From: Bifidobacterium rousetti
GTDB lineage: Bacteria; Actinomycetota; Actinomycetes; Actinomycetales; Bifidobacteriaceae
Direction of reading: 5' to 3'
NCBI RefSeq assembly: GCF_008698235.1
Contig: NZ_PEBH01000007.1
Coordinates: 62,001 to 126,000, forward strand
Length of the DNA: 64,000 nucleotides
Positions 25,966 to 35,153 of the stretch are shown here, in pieces (position 1 is the first letter of the stretch; each line of letters opens with the position of its first letter). The notes below the pieces were generated by a model. The model worked only from the letters and a program-made list of their open reading frames with translations, did no database searches and was not told where the DNA came from. The position numbers and the translations under genes are program-made.

Positions 25966-26092
25966 CGACGGATCCTATCGGATCGGGCGTCCGAAGGCCC
26001 GATTCGGGACTTGTAGCGTCCGATCCTATAGGATCGGGCGAAAACATGTCCCCGGACACACCCCGTGACGTCCGATCCTATCGGATCGGACG
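25966..26092. repeat. Family C array: three palindromes, 51-bp period
   Basis: Units lie at 25966-25989 (degenerate left arm), 26017-26040 and 26069-26092, each around the core GATCCTATAGGATC or GATCCTATCGGATC. Centres are 51 and 52 bp apart. The 599-bp rho/flavoprotein gap also holds the rho promoter region (25700-25830, no clear -35) and a terminator at 26150. Between the first two units, GTCCGAAGGCCCGATTCGGGAC looks like a further related palindrome out of register. Confidence 0.85.
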
Positions 26093-26149
26093 GCTGGTGA
26101 ACCGACGGGCGGGCCAGACCGCGTCCAGCTCGCCTCATCACAACGCAAA

Positions 26150-26178
26150 AAGGCTCCCTCGAGGACCGAGGGAGCCTT
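26150..26178 (-). terminator. Rho-independent terminator of the flavoprotein gene
   Basis: AAGGCTCCCTC pairs with GAGGGAGCCTT around a short loop. On the minus strand a run of five T follows. Confidence 0.85.
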
Positions 26179-26298
26179 GGTATCGCGACTATTTCACTTC
26201 GTCACAAGTGGATGGACGCGTGCGGAGACGGCCGTCCGAAGGCGAAGGCGTACGAAGGTACGTCGAGTCTGAGGAAAGGCCGTATACGCTCCGTCCAT

Positions 26299-27909
26299 TC
26301 ACTTCTGCTCGTGGTAGGACTTGTCGGTGTTGACAGACCACACGTTCTTCTTGGACGTCTTGCCGGACTTGATGTTGCCGACGGCCTCGATGGCGGTGGC
26401 CATCGAGTGGTCCATGTTGTTGTAGCGGTGCTGGCCGTTGCGGCCGACGCAGTACAGGTTGCCGAAGCCGTCGAGGTACTCGATGAGCTCGTCCATGTGC
26501 TCGTAGGTGTCGAAGTAGGCGGGGTACGCCTTCTTGACGCGCTCGCGGTGCGAATCGAGCACGTCTGCGGGGCCGCTGATGACGCGCATGCGGGTGAGCT
26601 CGGAAATCGCGAACTTGGTGGCCTCCTCGTCGGACATGTTCCAGAACGAGTCGCCCTCCTCGCAGAAGTACTCGAGGCCGATCCACACGGTGTTGTCGAC
26701 GTCCTTGACCAGATACGGGCTCCAGTTGTTGAAGATCTGGAGGCGGCCGACCTTGTATCCCGGGTCCTGCACGTAGATCCAGCAGTCCGGCACGATCGGC
26801 GGGTTGCCGAGGGTGGGGATGTCGGTCGTGTTCTTGAGTCGCAGGTGCTTGACCAGCAGACCGACGGTCACGAAGTCGCGGTACGGCAGGCCTTCGGCGA
26901 CCTGGACCATGTCCGCGGGGGCGTGCTCGCCCTGCACGGCCTGCTCACCGGCATCGATCGCGTCGACGAGGTCCTTGACCGGCATCGAGGAGATGAACTG
27001 GTCGGCCTTGAGCTCGTTGCGATTGCCCTCGGAGTCGACGGTCACGACGGAGGCGATGCGGCCGCCATCCTGACGCACCTCGACGACCTTCGCGTCGGTG
27101 ACGACCTTGACGCCCGCGGCCTCGCAGTTCTGCTCGACGGTCTCCCACAGCTGGCCGGGGCCGTACTTCGGATACCAGAACTCCTCGATCAGCGAGGTCT
27201 CGACCTCGGCGTTGGAGCGCTTCTTCGGCAGGAGCTTCTGGAACGCGTTCTTGAGCACGCCCAGAATCGACAGGCCCTTGACGCGCTGCGCGCCCCAGTC
27301 GGCGGAGATCTGCGAGGGGTGACGACCCCACAGCTTCTCGGTGTAGCCCTCGAAGAACATCGAGTACAGCTTGCGGCCGAAACGGTTGATGTAGAAGTTC
27401 TCGAGGTTGGTCTCGGGCAGCTTGTGGAACATCGACTTCAGGTAGGAGAAGCCGGCGACCATCGTGAGCCTGAAGCCCATCGCCTTGAGCGTGTTGGGGC
27501 TTAGGGAGATCGGGTAGTCGAAGAAGTGGCGGTTCCAGTAGATGCGGGAGACACGGTGGCGCTTGAGCATCACCTTGTCCTCGACCTCCGGATCGGGACC
27601 GCCCGGCTCCATGTCGTGCTCGCGGCCGAGCTTCCTGTCGTCGTAGGAGGGCGCGCCCTGCAGCGGCAGGACCTCCTTCCACCAGTCCATGATGCGGTCG
27701 TCCTTCGAGAAGAAGCGGTGCCCGCCGATGTCCATGCGGTTGCCGTTGTGGCGAACGGTACGCGAGATACCGCCGAACGCGCGGGTCTCCTCGAGAACCG
27801 TCACATCGTACTTGTCGGCGCCGCCGTCCTTGATGAGCTCCCATGCGGCGGTCAGTCCGGCGGGACCTCCGCCGATGATGACCACGGATTGTTTGTCGGT
27901 CACGTTCAT
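26299..27909 (-). CDS. FAD-dependent oxidoreductase, UDP-galactopyranose-mutase/amine-oxidase-like
   Basis: The product has 536 residues. The N-terminal Rossmann motif VVIIGGGPAGLTAAWEL binds FAD, and MDIGGHRFFSKDD is the second dinucleotide-contact motif of this family. The middle (FEGYTEKLWGRHPSQIS, then RVKGLSILG) resembles UGM-type and protoporphyrinogen-oxidase-like flavoproteins. The C-terminal GRNGQHRYNNMDHSMATAIEA closes the FAD site. Proteins of this set often act on sugar nucleotides in cell-envelope polysaccharide synthesis, but neighbours (a DUF2469 protein, a GNAT enzyme) do not prove that here. A terminator follows at 26150. Confidence 0.8.
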   Translation of the reverse strand: MNVTDKQSVVIIGGGPAGLTAAWELIKDGGADKYDVTVLEETRAFGGISRTVRHNGNRMDIGGHRFFSKDDRIMDWWKEVLPLQGAPSYDDRKLGREHDMEPGGPDPEVEDKVMLKRHRVSRIYWNRHFFDYPISLSPNTLKAMGFRLTMVAGFSYLKSMFHKLPETNLENFYINRFGRKLYSMFFEGYTEKLWGRHPSQISADWGAQRVKGLSILGVLKNAFQKLLPKKRSNAEVETSLIEEFWYPKYGPGQLWETVEQNCEAAGVKVVTDAKVVEVRQDGGRIASVVTVDSEGNRNELKADQFISSMPVKDLVDAIDAGEQAVQGEHAPADMVQVAEGLPYRDFVTVGLLVKHLRLKNTTDIPTLGNPPIVPDCWIYVQDPGYKVGRLQIFNNWSPYLVKDVDNTVWIGLEYFCEEGDSFWNMSDEEATKFAISELTRMRVISGPADVLDSHRERVKKAYPAYFDTYEHMDELIEYLDGFGNLYCVGRNGQHRYNNMDHSMATAIEAVGNIKSGKTSKKNVWSVNTDKSYHEQK

Positions 27910-28001
27910 CTCCTTATAACAAAATCACGCATATCCTACCGGAGCGCACGGAACCGCACGCCGACCGCGTGCGTTTTCTCACATAACGTCCGTCAGCCCG
28001 C

Positions 28002-28316
28002 TCAGTGGATGTCGTCGGGGATGTCGATGTCGGTCTTCTGGACCTCCTCGACATTGACGTCCTTGAACGTGACGATGCGCACGTTCTTGACGAAACGGCT
28101 CGGACGATACACGTCCCACACCCATGCGTCGGTGAGCTGGACGTCGAAGTACACGTCCTGACCGGCGGAACGCACGTTGAAATCCACCTTGTTCGCCAGA
28201 TAGAAGCGGCGCTCGGTCTCCACCACGTAGGTGAACAGCTTGATGACGTCGCGGTATTCCTTGTACAGCGACAGCTCGGCGTCGGTTTCGTAATTATCGA
28301 GATCCTCGGCGCTCAT
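28002..28316 (-). CDS. DUF2469 family protein
   Basis: The product has 104 residues from the ATG at 28316, which has AAGGAAGG just upstream; the frame is open further but without a better site. It matches the actinobacteria-specific DUF2469 pattern: MSAEDLDNYETDAELSLYKE, FTYVVETERRFYLAN, then LTDAWVWDVYRPSRFVKNVR and VTFKDVNVEEV. No biochemical function is established for the family. It lies between a flavoprotein and a GNAT gene on the same strand. Confidence 0.85.
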   Translation of the reverse strand: MSAEDLDNYETDAELSLYKEYRDVIKLFTYVVETERRFYLANKVDFNVRSAGQDVYFDVQLTDAWVWDVYRPSRFVKNVRIVTFKDVNVEEVQKTDIDIPDDIH

Positions 28317-28426
28317 ACCCTTCCTTAATCCATCCTTGACTTGACGCATGACGCGCGCCGGCCCGCCCGATGCGGGCGCGACATGCACGCCATGCGGTAC
28401 ATCATGCACTATCACGTATTCGTTCG

Positions 28427-29527
28427 CTACCTGTCGCTTTCGCGCTTGCGACCACGTCCAAGGGTACGCCACCAGGCGTCCTTCGACGTTTTGCGCTCGC
28501 TCTGGCCGTACGGCCAGTTGCTTTCCTCGTCCGACGTGTCGCGCGATGCATGCGACTCGCCCGTCTCCGGCTCGACGATCCTCGGCGGCAGTCCCAGCCG
28601 TTCGCGCGCCTCCTGGGGCGTCAGATGATGCAGTTCGTCACGCGCGGCAGTGCGTGCGGACGCCGATGCGGCGACACGCGCGTCCGACGTCCTATCGGCG
28701 CCGACGCCCTCACCGTCGCGCGTGCGCTGGCGGATGGCGATCGAATGCTCGCGCGCGCTCAACGCCTCCTGCACGCCGGGATTGTCCTCGATCAGGTGCA
28801 TGCCGAACGCCTCGAGGGACCGGATCGGATCGTACTCGTCGACCAGCGTGTCCATGACGATGAGGTCCTGGTACTTGCGGGTGACCGGGTCCCACAGCGC
28901 GTCTCGCGACGTACCGGACGGCACGAAGCCGAGCGACTGGTAGACCGAGACGGAACGCGTGTTTTGCTCCGGCACACTCACCCAGATGCGGTGCATGCCG
29001 AGGCCCGCCGGCTCGGGTGCGAAACCGTACGTCATGACGCGCGGCATCGCGTCACGCGAGTAGCCGCGGCCGCGGTAGTCGCGACCGAGGATGATCTGGA
29101 TGCGGGCGGAACGGGACCAGCCGTCGATGTCGATCAGGAAGATCATGCCGATCACGTTGCCGGTGGACGATGCGTCGGTCTTGTGATCCATGTCGTGGTC
29201 CGCGTCGGTCAGCACCGCCCACGCGATGGTGCGGCGCGCCTCCGGATCCCCCACACCGGACTCGCTCGTGGCCTGACCCTGCGTCCACGCGACGGAACGG
29301 GCCACCCACGCGTGCACGACGGCGCGTTCCGCGTTCTCGTCCTTGCCTGTGATCTTGGTGGCGTGATAATAGGCGTCAAGCTGATCCAGCTTGGGCAGGT
29401 CCTCCATGGTGGCGGGGCGCAGATGCACCATCTCGCCGCGAATGGGCGGGATCACGATGCGTGCGGGCAGTTCGCGACGTTCGATATCCGACGCCGCAGC
29501 CATGTTCGCTTCCGTGTACTCAGTCAT
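28427..29527 (-). CDS. GNAT-family N-acetyltransferase (RimJ/RimL-like)
   Basis: The product has 366 residues from the ATG at 29527, which has an AGGGAA site. Residues 30-250 form a GNAT domain: MVHLRPATMEDLPKLDQLD at the N-terminus, the acetyl-CoA loop ILGRDYRGRGYSRDA and the later NTRSVSVYQSLGFVPSGT motif typical of RimJ/RimL. A Ser/Asp-rich acidic insertion (TSESGVGDPE, DHDMDHKTDASS) is unusual. The C-terminal 110 residues are charged and low complexity. The acceptor substrate is unknown. Confidence 0.8.
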   Translation of the reverse strand: MTEYTEANMAAASDIERRELPARIVIPPIRGEMVHLRPATMEDLPKLDQLDAYYHATKITGKDENAERAVVHAWVARSVAWTQGQATSESGVGDPEARRTIAWAVLTDADHDMDHKTDASSTGNVIGMIFLIDIDGWSRSARIQIILGRDYRGRGYSRDAMPRVMTYGFAPEPAGLGMHRIWVSVPEQNTRSVSVYQSLGFVPSGTSRDALWDPVTRKYQDLIVMDTLVDEYDPIRSLEAFGMHLIEDNPGVQEALSAREHSIAIRQRTRDGEGVGADRTSDARVAASASARTAARDELHHLTPQEARERLGLPPRIVEPETGESHASRDTSDEESNWPYGQSERKTSKDAWWRTLGRGRKRESDR

Positions 29528-29864
29528 TTCCCTGTTGTCCCTCGCAAAACCAAACGTCGCCGGACCTCCTTGACCCGGCCACCGATTGCCGACCAATCAT
29601 TGCCGAAGTTATCTTACTCGGCTGTGTGAACGCTGGGAGAACACTGAGGTTACATGTAACCGAATTTCCACACGGAACGCAGGAATCCCGCCATCCCCCT
29701 TGAAATGGGGGAACGACGGGATTCCGATTATCGATTGGATGGAAGCCGCTCAGTCCTGCAATTATGGACTTGCCTACGGCAAGGACTCAACCTGCCTTCA
29801 CGGACGCTGCCGCATCCGTTCAGGCTGAAACCAGTCGGAAGCCCACCGGGCTTCCTTGGTGGTT
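29528..29864. other. Intergenic region between gatB and the GNAT gene
   Basis: 337 bp. It contains a TAAGAT -10 candidate for the GNAT gene at 29611-29616 (minus), a perfect 12-bp palindrome GTTACATGTAAC at 29649-29660 that could be its operator, and two large hairpins (annotated). No gene is seen. Confidence 0.5.
29682..29725. terminator. Long hairpin between gatB and the GNAT gene
   Basis: GGAATCCCG..ATCCCCC pairs with GGGGG...CGGGATTCC around a 6-8-base loop with a small internal bulge. No strong T-run on either strand; terminator function is likely but not certain. Confidence 0.55.
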
Positions 29865-29870
29865 TCAGCC
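29823..29870 (-). terminator. Hairpin overlapping the gatB stop codon
   Basis: GGCTGAAACCA pairs with TGGTTTCAGCC, enclosing a second stem GGAAGCCC/GGGCTTCC. The gatB stop codon lies in one arm. Confidence 0.65.
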
Positions 29871-31364
29871 CTTGATCTTGCCCATGACGATCTTGGTGAC
29901 GGCCTTGGCGTCGGCCTGACCGCGCGTGGACTTCATCACGGCGCCGATGATCACGCCCATCGGCTTCATGTTGCCGCTCTTGAGCTTCTCGACGACGTCC
30001 GGGTTGGCCTCGAACGCGGCGTCGACCGCGGCCTCGATCGCACCGGAGTCCTCGACGATCTTGTAGCCGTGCTTCTTGACGACCTCGTCCGGGGTGCCCT
30101 CACCGGCGAGCACGCCGGCGACGGTCTGCTTGGCGAGCTTGTCATTGAGCTTGCCGTCGGCGATGAGCTTCTCGACCTCGGCCACGTCGGCCGGGGTGAC
30201 GGGCAGCTCCTCGAGCGAGACGCCCTTGGCGTTGGCCTCGCGGGACAGCTCGCCGAGCCACCACTTGCGGGCGCCGGCCGCCGAGGCGCCGGCCTTGACG
30301 GTGTCCTCGATCAGGTCGAGGGCATCGGCGTTGAGGATGTCGCGCAGCTGCAGGTCGGTGAGGTTCCACTCGGCCTTGAGGCGGTTGCGGCGCTCACGCG
30401 GCATCTCCGGCATCTGGGCCTTCATCTCGTCGATGTGCTCCTTGGTGATGTGGAGCATGACGAGATCCGGGTCCGGGAAGTAGCGGTAGTCGTCCGCATC
30501 GGACTTGAGACGGCCGCCGGCGGTGGTCTGCGTGGCCTCGTCCCAGTGACGGGTCTCCTGCAGGATCTCCTTGCCCTCGTCGAGGCGCGCGGCCTGGCGG
30601 CGGATCTCGTACTGGATCGTCTTCTCGATGCCACGGAACGAGTTCACGTTCTTGGTCTCGGAACGCGTGCCGTACGGGGCGTCGGCCGACGGGCGCAGCG
30701 AGACGTTGACGTCGGCGCGCATGTTGCCCTGCTCCATGCGGGCGTGGGAGATGCCCAGCGCGCGCACGATGTCGCGGATCGCGCGCATGTAGGCGCCCGC
30801 GATCTCCGGGGCGCGGTCGCCCGCACCCTCGATCGGCTTGGTGACGATCTCGATCAGCGGCACGCCGGCGCGGTTGTAGTCGACCAACGAGTGGTCGGCG
30901 CCCTCGATGCGGCCGTCGGCGCCGCCGACGTGGGTGTTCTTGCCGGCGTCGTCCTCGATGTGGGCGCGCTCGATCGGCACGCGGAAGACGGTGCCGTCCT
31001 CCAGCTCGACGTCGAGGTAGCCGTTGCCGTTGGTCGGCTTGTCGTACTGGGAGATCTGGTAGTCACGAGGCATGTCCGGGTAGAAGTAGTTCTTGCGCGC
31101 GAACTGGCTCCACTCGTTGATCTCGCAGTGCAGGGCGAGGCCCAGCTTGATCGCGTAGTCGACCGCCGTCTTGTTGACCACCGGCAGGGAGCCCGGCAGG
31201 CCGAGGCTCACCGGGGTCAGCTGCGTGTTCGGTTCGCCGCCGAAGTGGACTTCGGCCGGGCAGAACAGCTTGGTCTTCGTGGACAGCTCGACGTGCGTCT
31301 CGAGGCCGAACACCACATCGTACTTCTTGGTGGCATCGGCGTACTTCATCAGTTTTTCAGCCAT
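29865..31364 (-). CDS. gatB: Aspartyl/glutamyl-tRNA(Asn/Gln) amidotransferase subunit B
   Basis: GatB is the tRNA-binding kinase-like subunit that activates misacylated Glu-tRNA(Gln) or Asp-tRNA(Asn) for amidation. The product has 499 residues. The conserved start [21 protein letters not shown], the [10 protein letters not shown] segment, [14 protein letters not shown] [11 protein letters not shown] and the C-terminal YqeY-like tail domain ([20 protein letters not shown]) are present. It is last in the gatC-gatA-gatB operon, 33 bp after gatA. Confidence 0.96.
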   Translation of the reverse strand: MAEKLMKYADATKKYDVVFGLETHVELSTKTKLFCPAEVHFGGEPNTQLTPVSLGLPGSLPVVNKTAVDYAIKLGLALHCEINEWSQFARKNYFYPDMPRDYQISQYDKPTNGNGYLDVELEDGTVFRVPIERAHIEDDAGKNTHVGGADGRIEGADHSLVDYNRAGVPLIEIVTKPIEGAGDRAPEIAGAYMRAIRDIVRALGISHARMEQGNMRADVNVSLRPSADAPYGTRSETKNVNSFRGIEKTIQYEIRRQAARLDEGKEILQETRHWDEATQTTAGGRLKSDADDYRYFPDPDLVMLHITKEHIDEMKAQMPEMPRERRNRLKAEWNLTDLQLRDILNADALDLIEDTVKAGASAAGARKWWLGELSREANAKGVSLEELPVTPADVAEVEKLIADGKLNDKLAKQTVAGVLAGEGTPDEVVKKHGYKIVEDSGAIEAAVDAAFEANPDVVEKLKSGNMKPMGVIIGAVMKSTRGQADAKAVTKIVMGKIKG

Positions 31365-31397
31365 GATGTATTTCTTTCGATCCTTCCGATGCTTGGC

Positions 31398-32939
31398 TCA
31401 CTTGGCGAGGCCGTCGAGCCACGGGGCCTTCAGGTCCTTCCAGACCGGTCCGTTCCAGTCCTCCTCGAGGGCGGCCTCGAGCGCGGCGGCGGGCTTGTAC
31501 ATGACCTCGTCGCGCTGCTGCGGGGCGATGAACTGGAAGCCGACCGGCAGGCCGTCGTCGGACAGGCCGGCGGGGATCGACATGGCCGGCACGCCGGCGA
31601 GGTTCGCCGGGATCGTCGCGATGTCGTTCATGTACATGGCCAGCGGGTCGTCCATCTTCTCGCCGAACTTGAACGCGGTGGACGGGCTGGTCGGGGAGAC
31701 CAGGACGTCGGCCTGCTCGAAGGCCTTCTTGAAGTCGTCGATGATGAGCGTGCGGACCTTCTGCGCGGAGCCGTACCAGGCGTCGTAGTAGCCGGCGGAC
31801 AGGGCGTAGGTGCCGAGGATGATGCGGCGCTTGACCTCGTCGCCGAAGCCGGCCTCACGGGTGTAGGCCATCATGTTGGCGGCGGTCTGCGGCACGTCGG
31901 CCGGCGGCATCACGCGCAGGCCGTAGCGCATGCCGTCGTAGCGGGCCAGGTTGGAGCTGACCTCGGACGGCATGATGATGTAGTAGGCGCCCAGCGCGTA
32001 CTCGAAGTGCGGGCAGGAGACCTCGACGACCTCGGCACCCATGTCCTCGAGCTTCCTGACGGCCTCGTTGAAGCGGGCCTCGACGCCGGGCTGGAAGCCC
32101 TCGCCGCCGAGCTCCTTGACCAGACCGACCTTCAGGCCTTTCAAGTCGCGCTTGGCGCCTTCGCGCGCGGCGGCGGCCATCGGACGCGGGCCCTCCGGGA
32201 TGGAGGTGGAGTCGCGACGATCATTGCCGCCGATGATCTCCTGCAGCAGGGCGGAGTCGAGCACGGTGCGGGAGACCGGGCCGATCTGGTCGAGCGAGGA
32301 GGCCATGGCGATCGCGCCGAAGCGGGAGACGCCGCCGTAGGTCGGCTTGACGCCGACGGTGCCGGTCAGGGCGCCCGGCTGGCGGATCGAGCCGCCGGTG
32401 TCGGTGCCGAGGGCCAGCGGGGCCTCGAACGCGGCGACCGCGGAGGCCGAACCACCACCGGAGCCGCCGGGGACGCGCTCGGTATCCCACGGGTTGTGGG
32501 TGGTCTGGTAGGCGGAGTGCTCGGTGGAGGAGCCCTGCGCGAACTCGTCGAGGTTGGTCTTGCCGAGGATCGGCATGCCGGCCGCCTTGAGCTTCTCGAT
32601 GACGGTGGCGTCGTACGGGGGGACCCAGCCTTCGAGGATCTTGGAGGCGGCGGTGGTCTCGATGCCCTTGGTGACGATCATGTCCTTGATCGCGATCGGG
32701 ACGCCGGCCAGCTCGGGCAGATTCGCCTTCTCTTCCGGCATCTTGGCGTCGAAGGCGTCGGCCTGCTCGCGGGCGACGTCGGCGGAGACCTTGAGGAACG
32801 CCTTGATGCTCGGCTCGGCGGCCTCGATCACCTCGAGGTGCGCGTCGACCAGCTCGCGGCTGGAGACCTCGCCCTTCCTGACGGCCGCGGCCATCTCGGC
32901 GGCGGACAGCTTGACCAGTTCGTTGGTTGCTTGCGTCAT
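31398..32939 (-). CDS. gatA: Aspartyl/glutamyl-tRNA(Asn/Gln) amidotransferase subunit A
   Basis: GatA is the amidase that releases ammonia from glutamine for transamidation. The product has 513 residues from the ATG at 32939. The Ser-cisSer-Lys triad of the amidase-signature family appears as Lys in [12 protein letters not shown], the Gly/Ser loop [15 protein letters not shown] and the nucleophile Ser in [19 protein letters not shown] site precedes the ATG; a GTG four codons upstream overlaps the gatC stop codon as GTGA and is the alternative. Confidence 0.96.
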   Translation of the reverse strand: MTQATNELVKLSAAEMAAAVRKGEVSSRELVDAHLEVIEAAEPSIKAFLKVSADVAREQADAFDAKMPEEKANLPELAGVPIAIKDMIVTKGIETTAASKILEGWVPPYDATVIEKLKAAGMPILGKTNLDEFAQGSSTEHSAYQTTHNPWDTERVPGGSGGGSASAVAAFEAPLALGTDTGGSIRQPGALTGTVGVKPTYGGVSRFGAIAMASSLDQIGPVSRTVLDSALLQEIIGGNDRRDSTSIPEGPRPMAAAAREGAKRDLKGLKVGLVKELGGEGFQPGVEARFNEAVRKLEDMGAEVVEVSCPHFEYALGAYYIIMPSEVSSNLARYDGMRYGLRVMPPADVPQTAANMMAYTREAGFGDEVKRRIILGTYALSAGYYDAWYGSAQKVRTLIIDDFKKAFEQADVLVSPTSPSTAFKFGEKMDDPLAMYMNDIATIPANLAGVPAMSIPAGLSDDGLPVGFQFIAPQQRDEVMYKPAAALEAALEEDWNGPVWKDLKAPWLDGLAK

Positions 32940-32947
32940 CTTCGCTC

Positions 32948-33247
32948 TCACTCCTCGCTTCCCAGGATTCGCGGCGCGACGAACATGCCGGCCTCGGTCT
33001 TCGGGCCACCGGCGAGCGCCTCGGCCTGCGTGAGCGGGGTGACCGGCTCGTCGGGACGCAGGTAGGCCTCGAGCGGCACCGGGTTGGCGGTCGGCGGCAC
33101 GTCGTCGGAGGCGACCTCCTGGACCTTGTTGATGGAGTCGGCGATGACGTTCAGCTCGCCCTGCAGGCGGGTGATCTCCTCATCGGTGAGCGCGATTCGG
33201 GCCAGATCGCCCAAATGCACGATTTCTTCGCGTGTGAATGTAGGCAT
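32948..33247 (-). CDS. gatC: Aspartyl/glutamyl-tRNA(Asn/Gln) amidotransferase subunit C
   Basis: GatC is the small belt subunit that stabilises GatA and the GatAB interface. The product has 99 residues, the normal length, starting [20 protein letters not shown] and ending with the conserved LRPDEP...[16 protein letters not shown] region. The ATG at 33247 is supported by a leaderless promoter, which rules out longer upstream starts. It is first in gatCAB. Confidence 0.94.
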   Translation of the reverse strand: MPTFTREEIVHLGDLARIALTDEEITRLQGELNVIADSINKVQEVASDDVPPTANPVPLEAYLRPDEPVTPLTQAEALAGGPKTEAGMFVAPRILGSEE

Positions 33248-33254
33248 GCGCCTA

Positions 33255-33260
33255 ACTATA
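33255..33260 (-). promoter_or_regulatory. Leaderless promoter of gatCAB
   Basis: On the minus strand TATAGT ends exactly seven bases before the gatC ATG, with no ribosome binding site between. Confidence 0.6.
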
Positions 33261-33366
33261 CGAGCGGTTTGTGACACGCGCGGGACATGTCCGTCCCCTT
33301 CCGCCACCATCGTGTCTCCATCGCAGCGTCCGACTGCACCTGCGCTCAGTCCTTCCGTCCCTGTCC

Positions 33367-33657
33367 ATCTGTCCCCGACCCTTCCCTGCGAGAGCCATCA
33401 TGGCCGACATAACGGAAATCTCTCGCTGGACAGCCCCTTGGCGAGAGGTCCCGGATCAATAATGACGGCTATCTCTCGCTGGCAGCCCTTCAGCGAGAGT
33501 CCCACGACCACTACCGACGAAAACCTCTCGCTGCCCCTCCTCCCAGCGAGAGTCCGCCGCTTGACAGTGGCGGGAACCTCTCGCTGACCAGTCCCCCAGC
33601 GAGAGATAACCGTCACACGGCAACGAAACAGTCCCGCTGACCGCCCTTCAGCGAGAC
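33367..33657. repeat. Family B array, left of the AbiEi/DUF559-like gene
   Basis: Five clear hairpins with arms CTCTCGCTG and CAGCGAGAG lie at 33420-33447, 33473-33499, 33525-33552, 33578-33605 and 33631-33657, preceded by a decayed unit ending at 33394. Units are 27-28 bp and the spacers are each 25 bp. Centre spacing is 52.5-53 bp. Spacers share short words (ACGG, CGACGAAAAC) but are otherwise different. The rest of the 592-bp gap (to 33839) contains one TTATCCACA at 33732. Confidence 0.9.
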
Positions 33658-33839
33658 ATTCACGTCACTAACCGGCAGAAACGGGACCGGCGAGCAGCAG
33701 CCGGCACGCCATAACAGGCCGTGTCGGGGAGTTATCCACAGCTTTCGCCCCGATCACGGACCACGCGGGCCACGGGAGGCTTCGTCCACAGGGCCGATCG
33801 AGGTCGCGTTCCGACCGAGACGGCGCCTATGGTCGCCCC

Positions 33840-34796
33840 ATGAGACAACATCATGAAATCACGGCGCTGATTCAGACAGCGCAATCCGAACGACGCTGCG
33901 CGTTCGGCACCACCCACGCACAACGTCAGGCACTGTCCCGCCGCGCAAGCGCGGGCGAGCTCCATCCGACGCTTCCCAACCTGTACGCCGATGCCGCATA
34001 CTGGCAGTCGCTATCCCCGCCCGAACGGACGTTGCACATCGCACGGGCATTGGCGGTGAAACATCCCGGCTGGGCGTTCGGCGGCATCACCGCTGCCACG
34101 GCGCACGGACTCGACCACCGTTGGCGGCTGCATGACGGTACCATCACGGTTGCTACCACTCGAAGTTCCGGCACCTGTGCGAATGGTCGTATCAGGCGGC
34201 TGCACATCCCCGCGAACCAACGCATCGTCACCGTCAACGGCATCCGTGTCACGGATCAGGCACGCACCGTGGTGGATTGCGGTTTGACGGTGGCGTTCCG
34301 GGACGCGCTCGCGATCATCGATTCAGCCATGTCCAAAGGGCTGTCCGCCGCTGACATACTCGCGGCGAGTGCACGGATCCGCCGGAATCCCCTGCCGGTG
34401 CTGCAACTGCTGCGATATGCGAATCCCGGCAGTGAGAACGGCGGCGAATCGCTGGCGCGTGGCACGATCATCGAACAGAAATTCATGGTCCCGGAAGTCC
34501 AGGTGACGTTCGTCGACCCTTCCGCGGGGCAGACGTATCGCGTCGACTTCATGTGGCGGCTGACCAATGGACGTGTCATCGTCGGCGAATTGGACGGCAC
34601 TGAGAAGTATGTGAATCCGGCGATGACCGATCGAAGGAGCATCCAAGGCGTGGTGCTTGCGGAGCGGGAACGCGAGGAGGCGTTGCGCCGTGCCGGAGTC
34701 ACAACGATATTCCGGTTCACCTTCGATGACGCGATCCGTCGGGAACCGCTCATCGGCAAGCTACTCGCCGCCGGAGTGCCGCGGAACCAGATCTAG
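33840..34796 (+). CDS. AbiEi-like/DUF559-like protein flanked by hairpin arrays
   Basis: The product has 318 residues. The N-terminal part (1-150) looks like an AbiEi-type winged-helix antitoxin domain: a short helical start, ALSRRASAGELHPTLPNLYAD, the AxTAxxxHGL-like GITAATAHGLDHRW, and VTVNGIRVTDQARTVVDC, all typical of actinobacterial AbiEi_4 proteins. The C-terminal part (YRVDFMWRLTNGRVIVGELD, then REREEALRRAGVTTIFRFTFDD) matches the DUF559/Vsr-like nuclease fold, with D, E and K-bearing EKYV positions. No adjacent toxin gene is present. Family B hairpin arrays border it on both sides. Family assignment is by pattern only. Confidence 0.65.
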   Translation: MRQHHEITALIQTAQSERRCAFGTTHAQRQALSRRASAGELHPTLPNLYADAAYWQSLSPPERTLHIARALAVKHPGWAFGGITAATAHGLDHRWRLHDGTITVATTRSSGTCANGRIRRLHIPANQRIVTVNGIRVTDQARTVVDCGLTVAFRDALAIIDSAMSKGLSAADILAASARIRRNPLPVLQLLRYANPGSENGGESLARGTIIEQKFMVPEVQVTFVDPSAGQTYRVDFMWRLTNGRVIVGELDGTEKYVNPAMTDRRSIQGVVLAEREREEALRRAGVTTIFRFTFDDAIRREPLIGKLLAAGVPRNQI

Positions 34797-34835
34797 CCGA
34801 TCAGGCCGCTTTTCGCATGGACCATCCGCCCGAGA

Positions 34836-35020
34836 CGCATCCTACGGACACCGCCAGCGAGAGGCTCACGGTCAATGATGACAGGAATCTCTCGCCAGAG
34901 TGCTCCTCGCGAGAGGATTCCGTCATCATGTGACGGGGACCGCTCTCGGGGCAATACATGTGCGAGAGATTCCCGTCAGTATGCGACTCAGGTCTCTCGC
35001 TGGGCGCTCCCTAGCGAGAG
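34836..35020. repeat. Family B array, right of the AbiEi/DUF559-like gene
   Basis: Right arms end at 34863, 34915, 34968 and 35020, a spacing of 52, 53 and 52 bp. The clearest units are 34889-34915 and 34994-35020 (CTCTCGCTGGGCG...AGCGAGAG). Spacers carry versions of the same words, such as GGTCAATGATGACAGGAAT. It fills most of the 357-bp gap before the methyltransferase gene. Confidence 0.85.
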
Positions 35021-35153
35021 GTTTCCGTCACATGGGAGCGCGCACGGCGCGCAGCATGAGGGCATGGAGCCGGATACAGCGATCCGCACTCGACACGCGG
35101 GGCGTAGTCACGGACGACGGCGCCCCGCGCCAGTGCCGGCGCCCGGCGTCCCC

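Noticed and set aside
29856..33065. Long plus-strand open frame across the gat operon
   Set aside because: Mirrors gatB and gatA codon bias and has no protein-like features.
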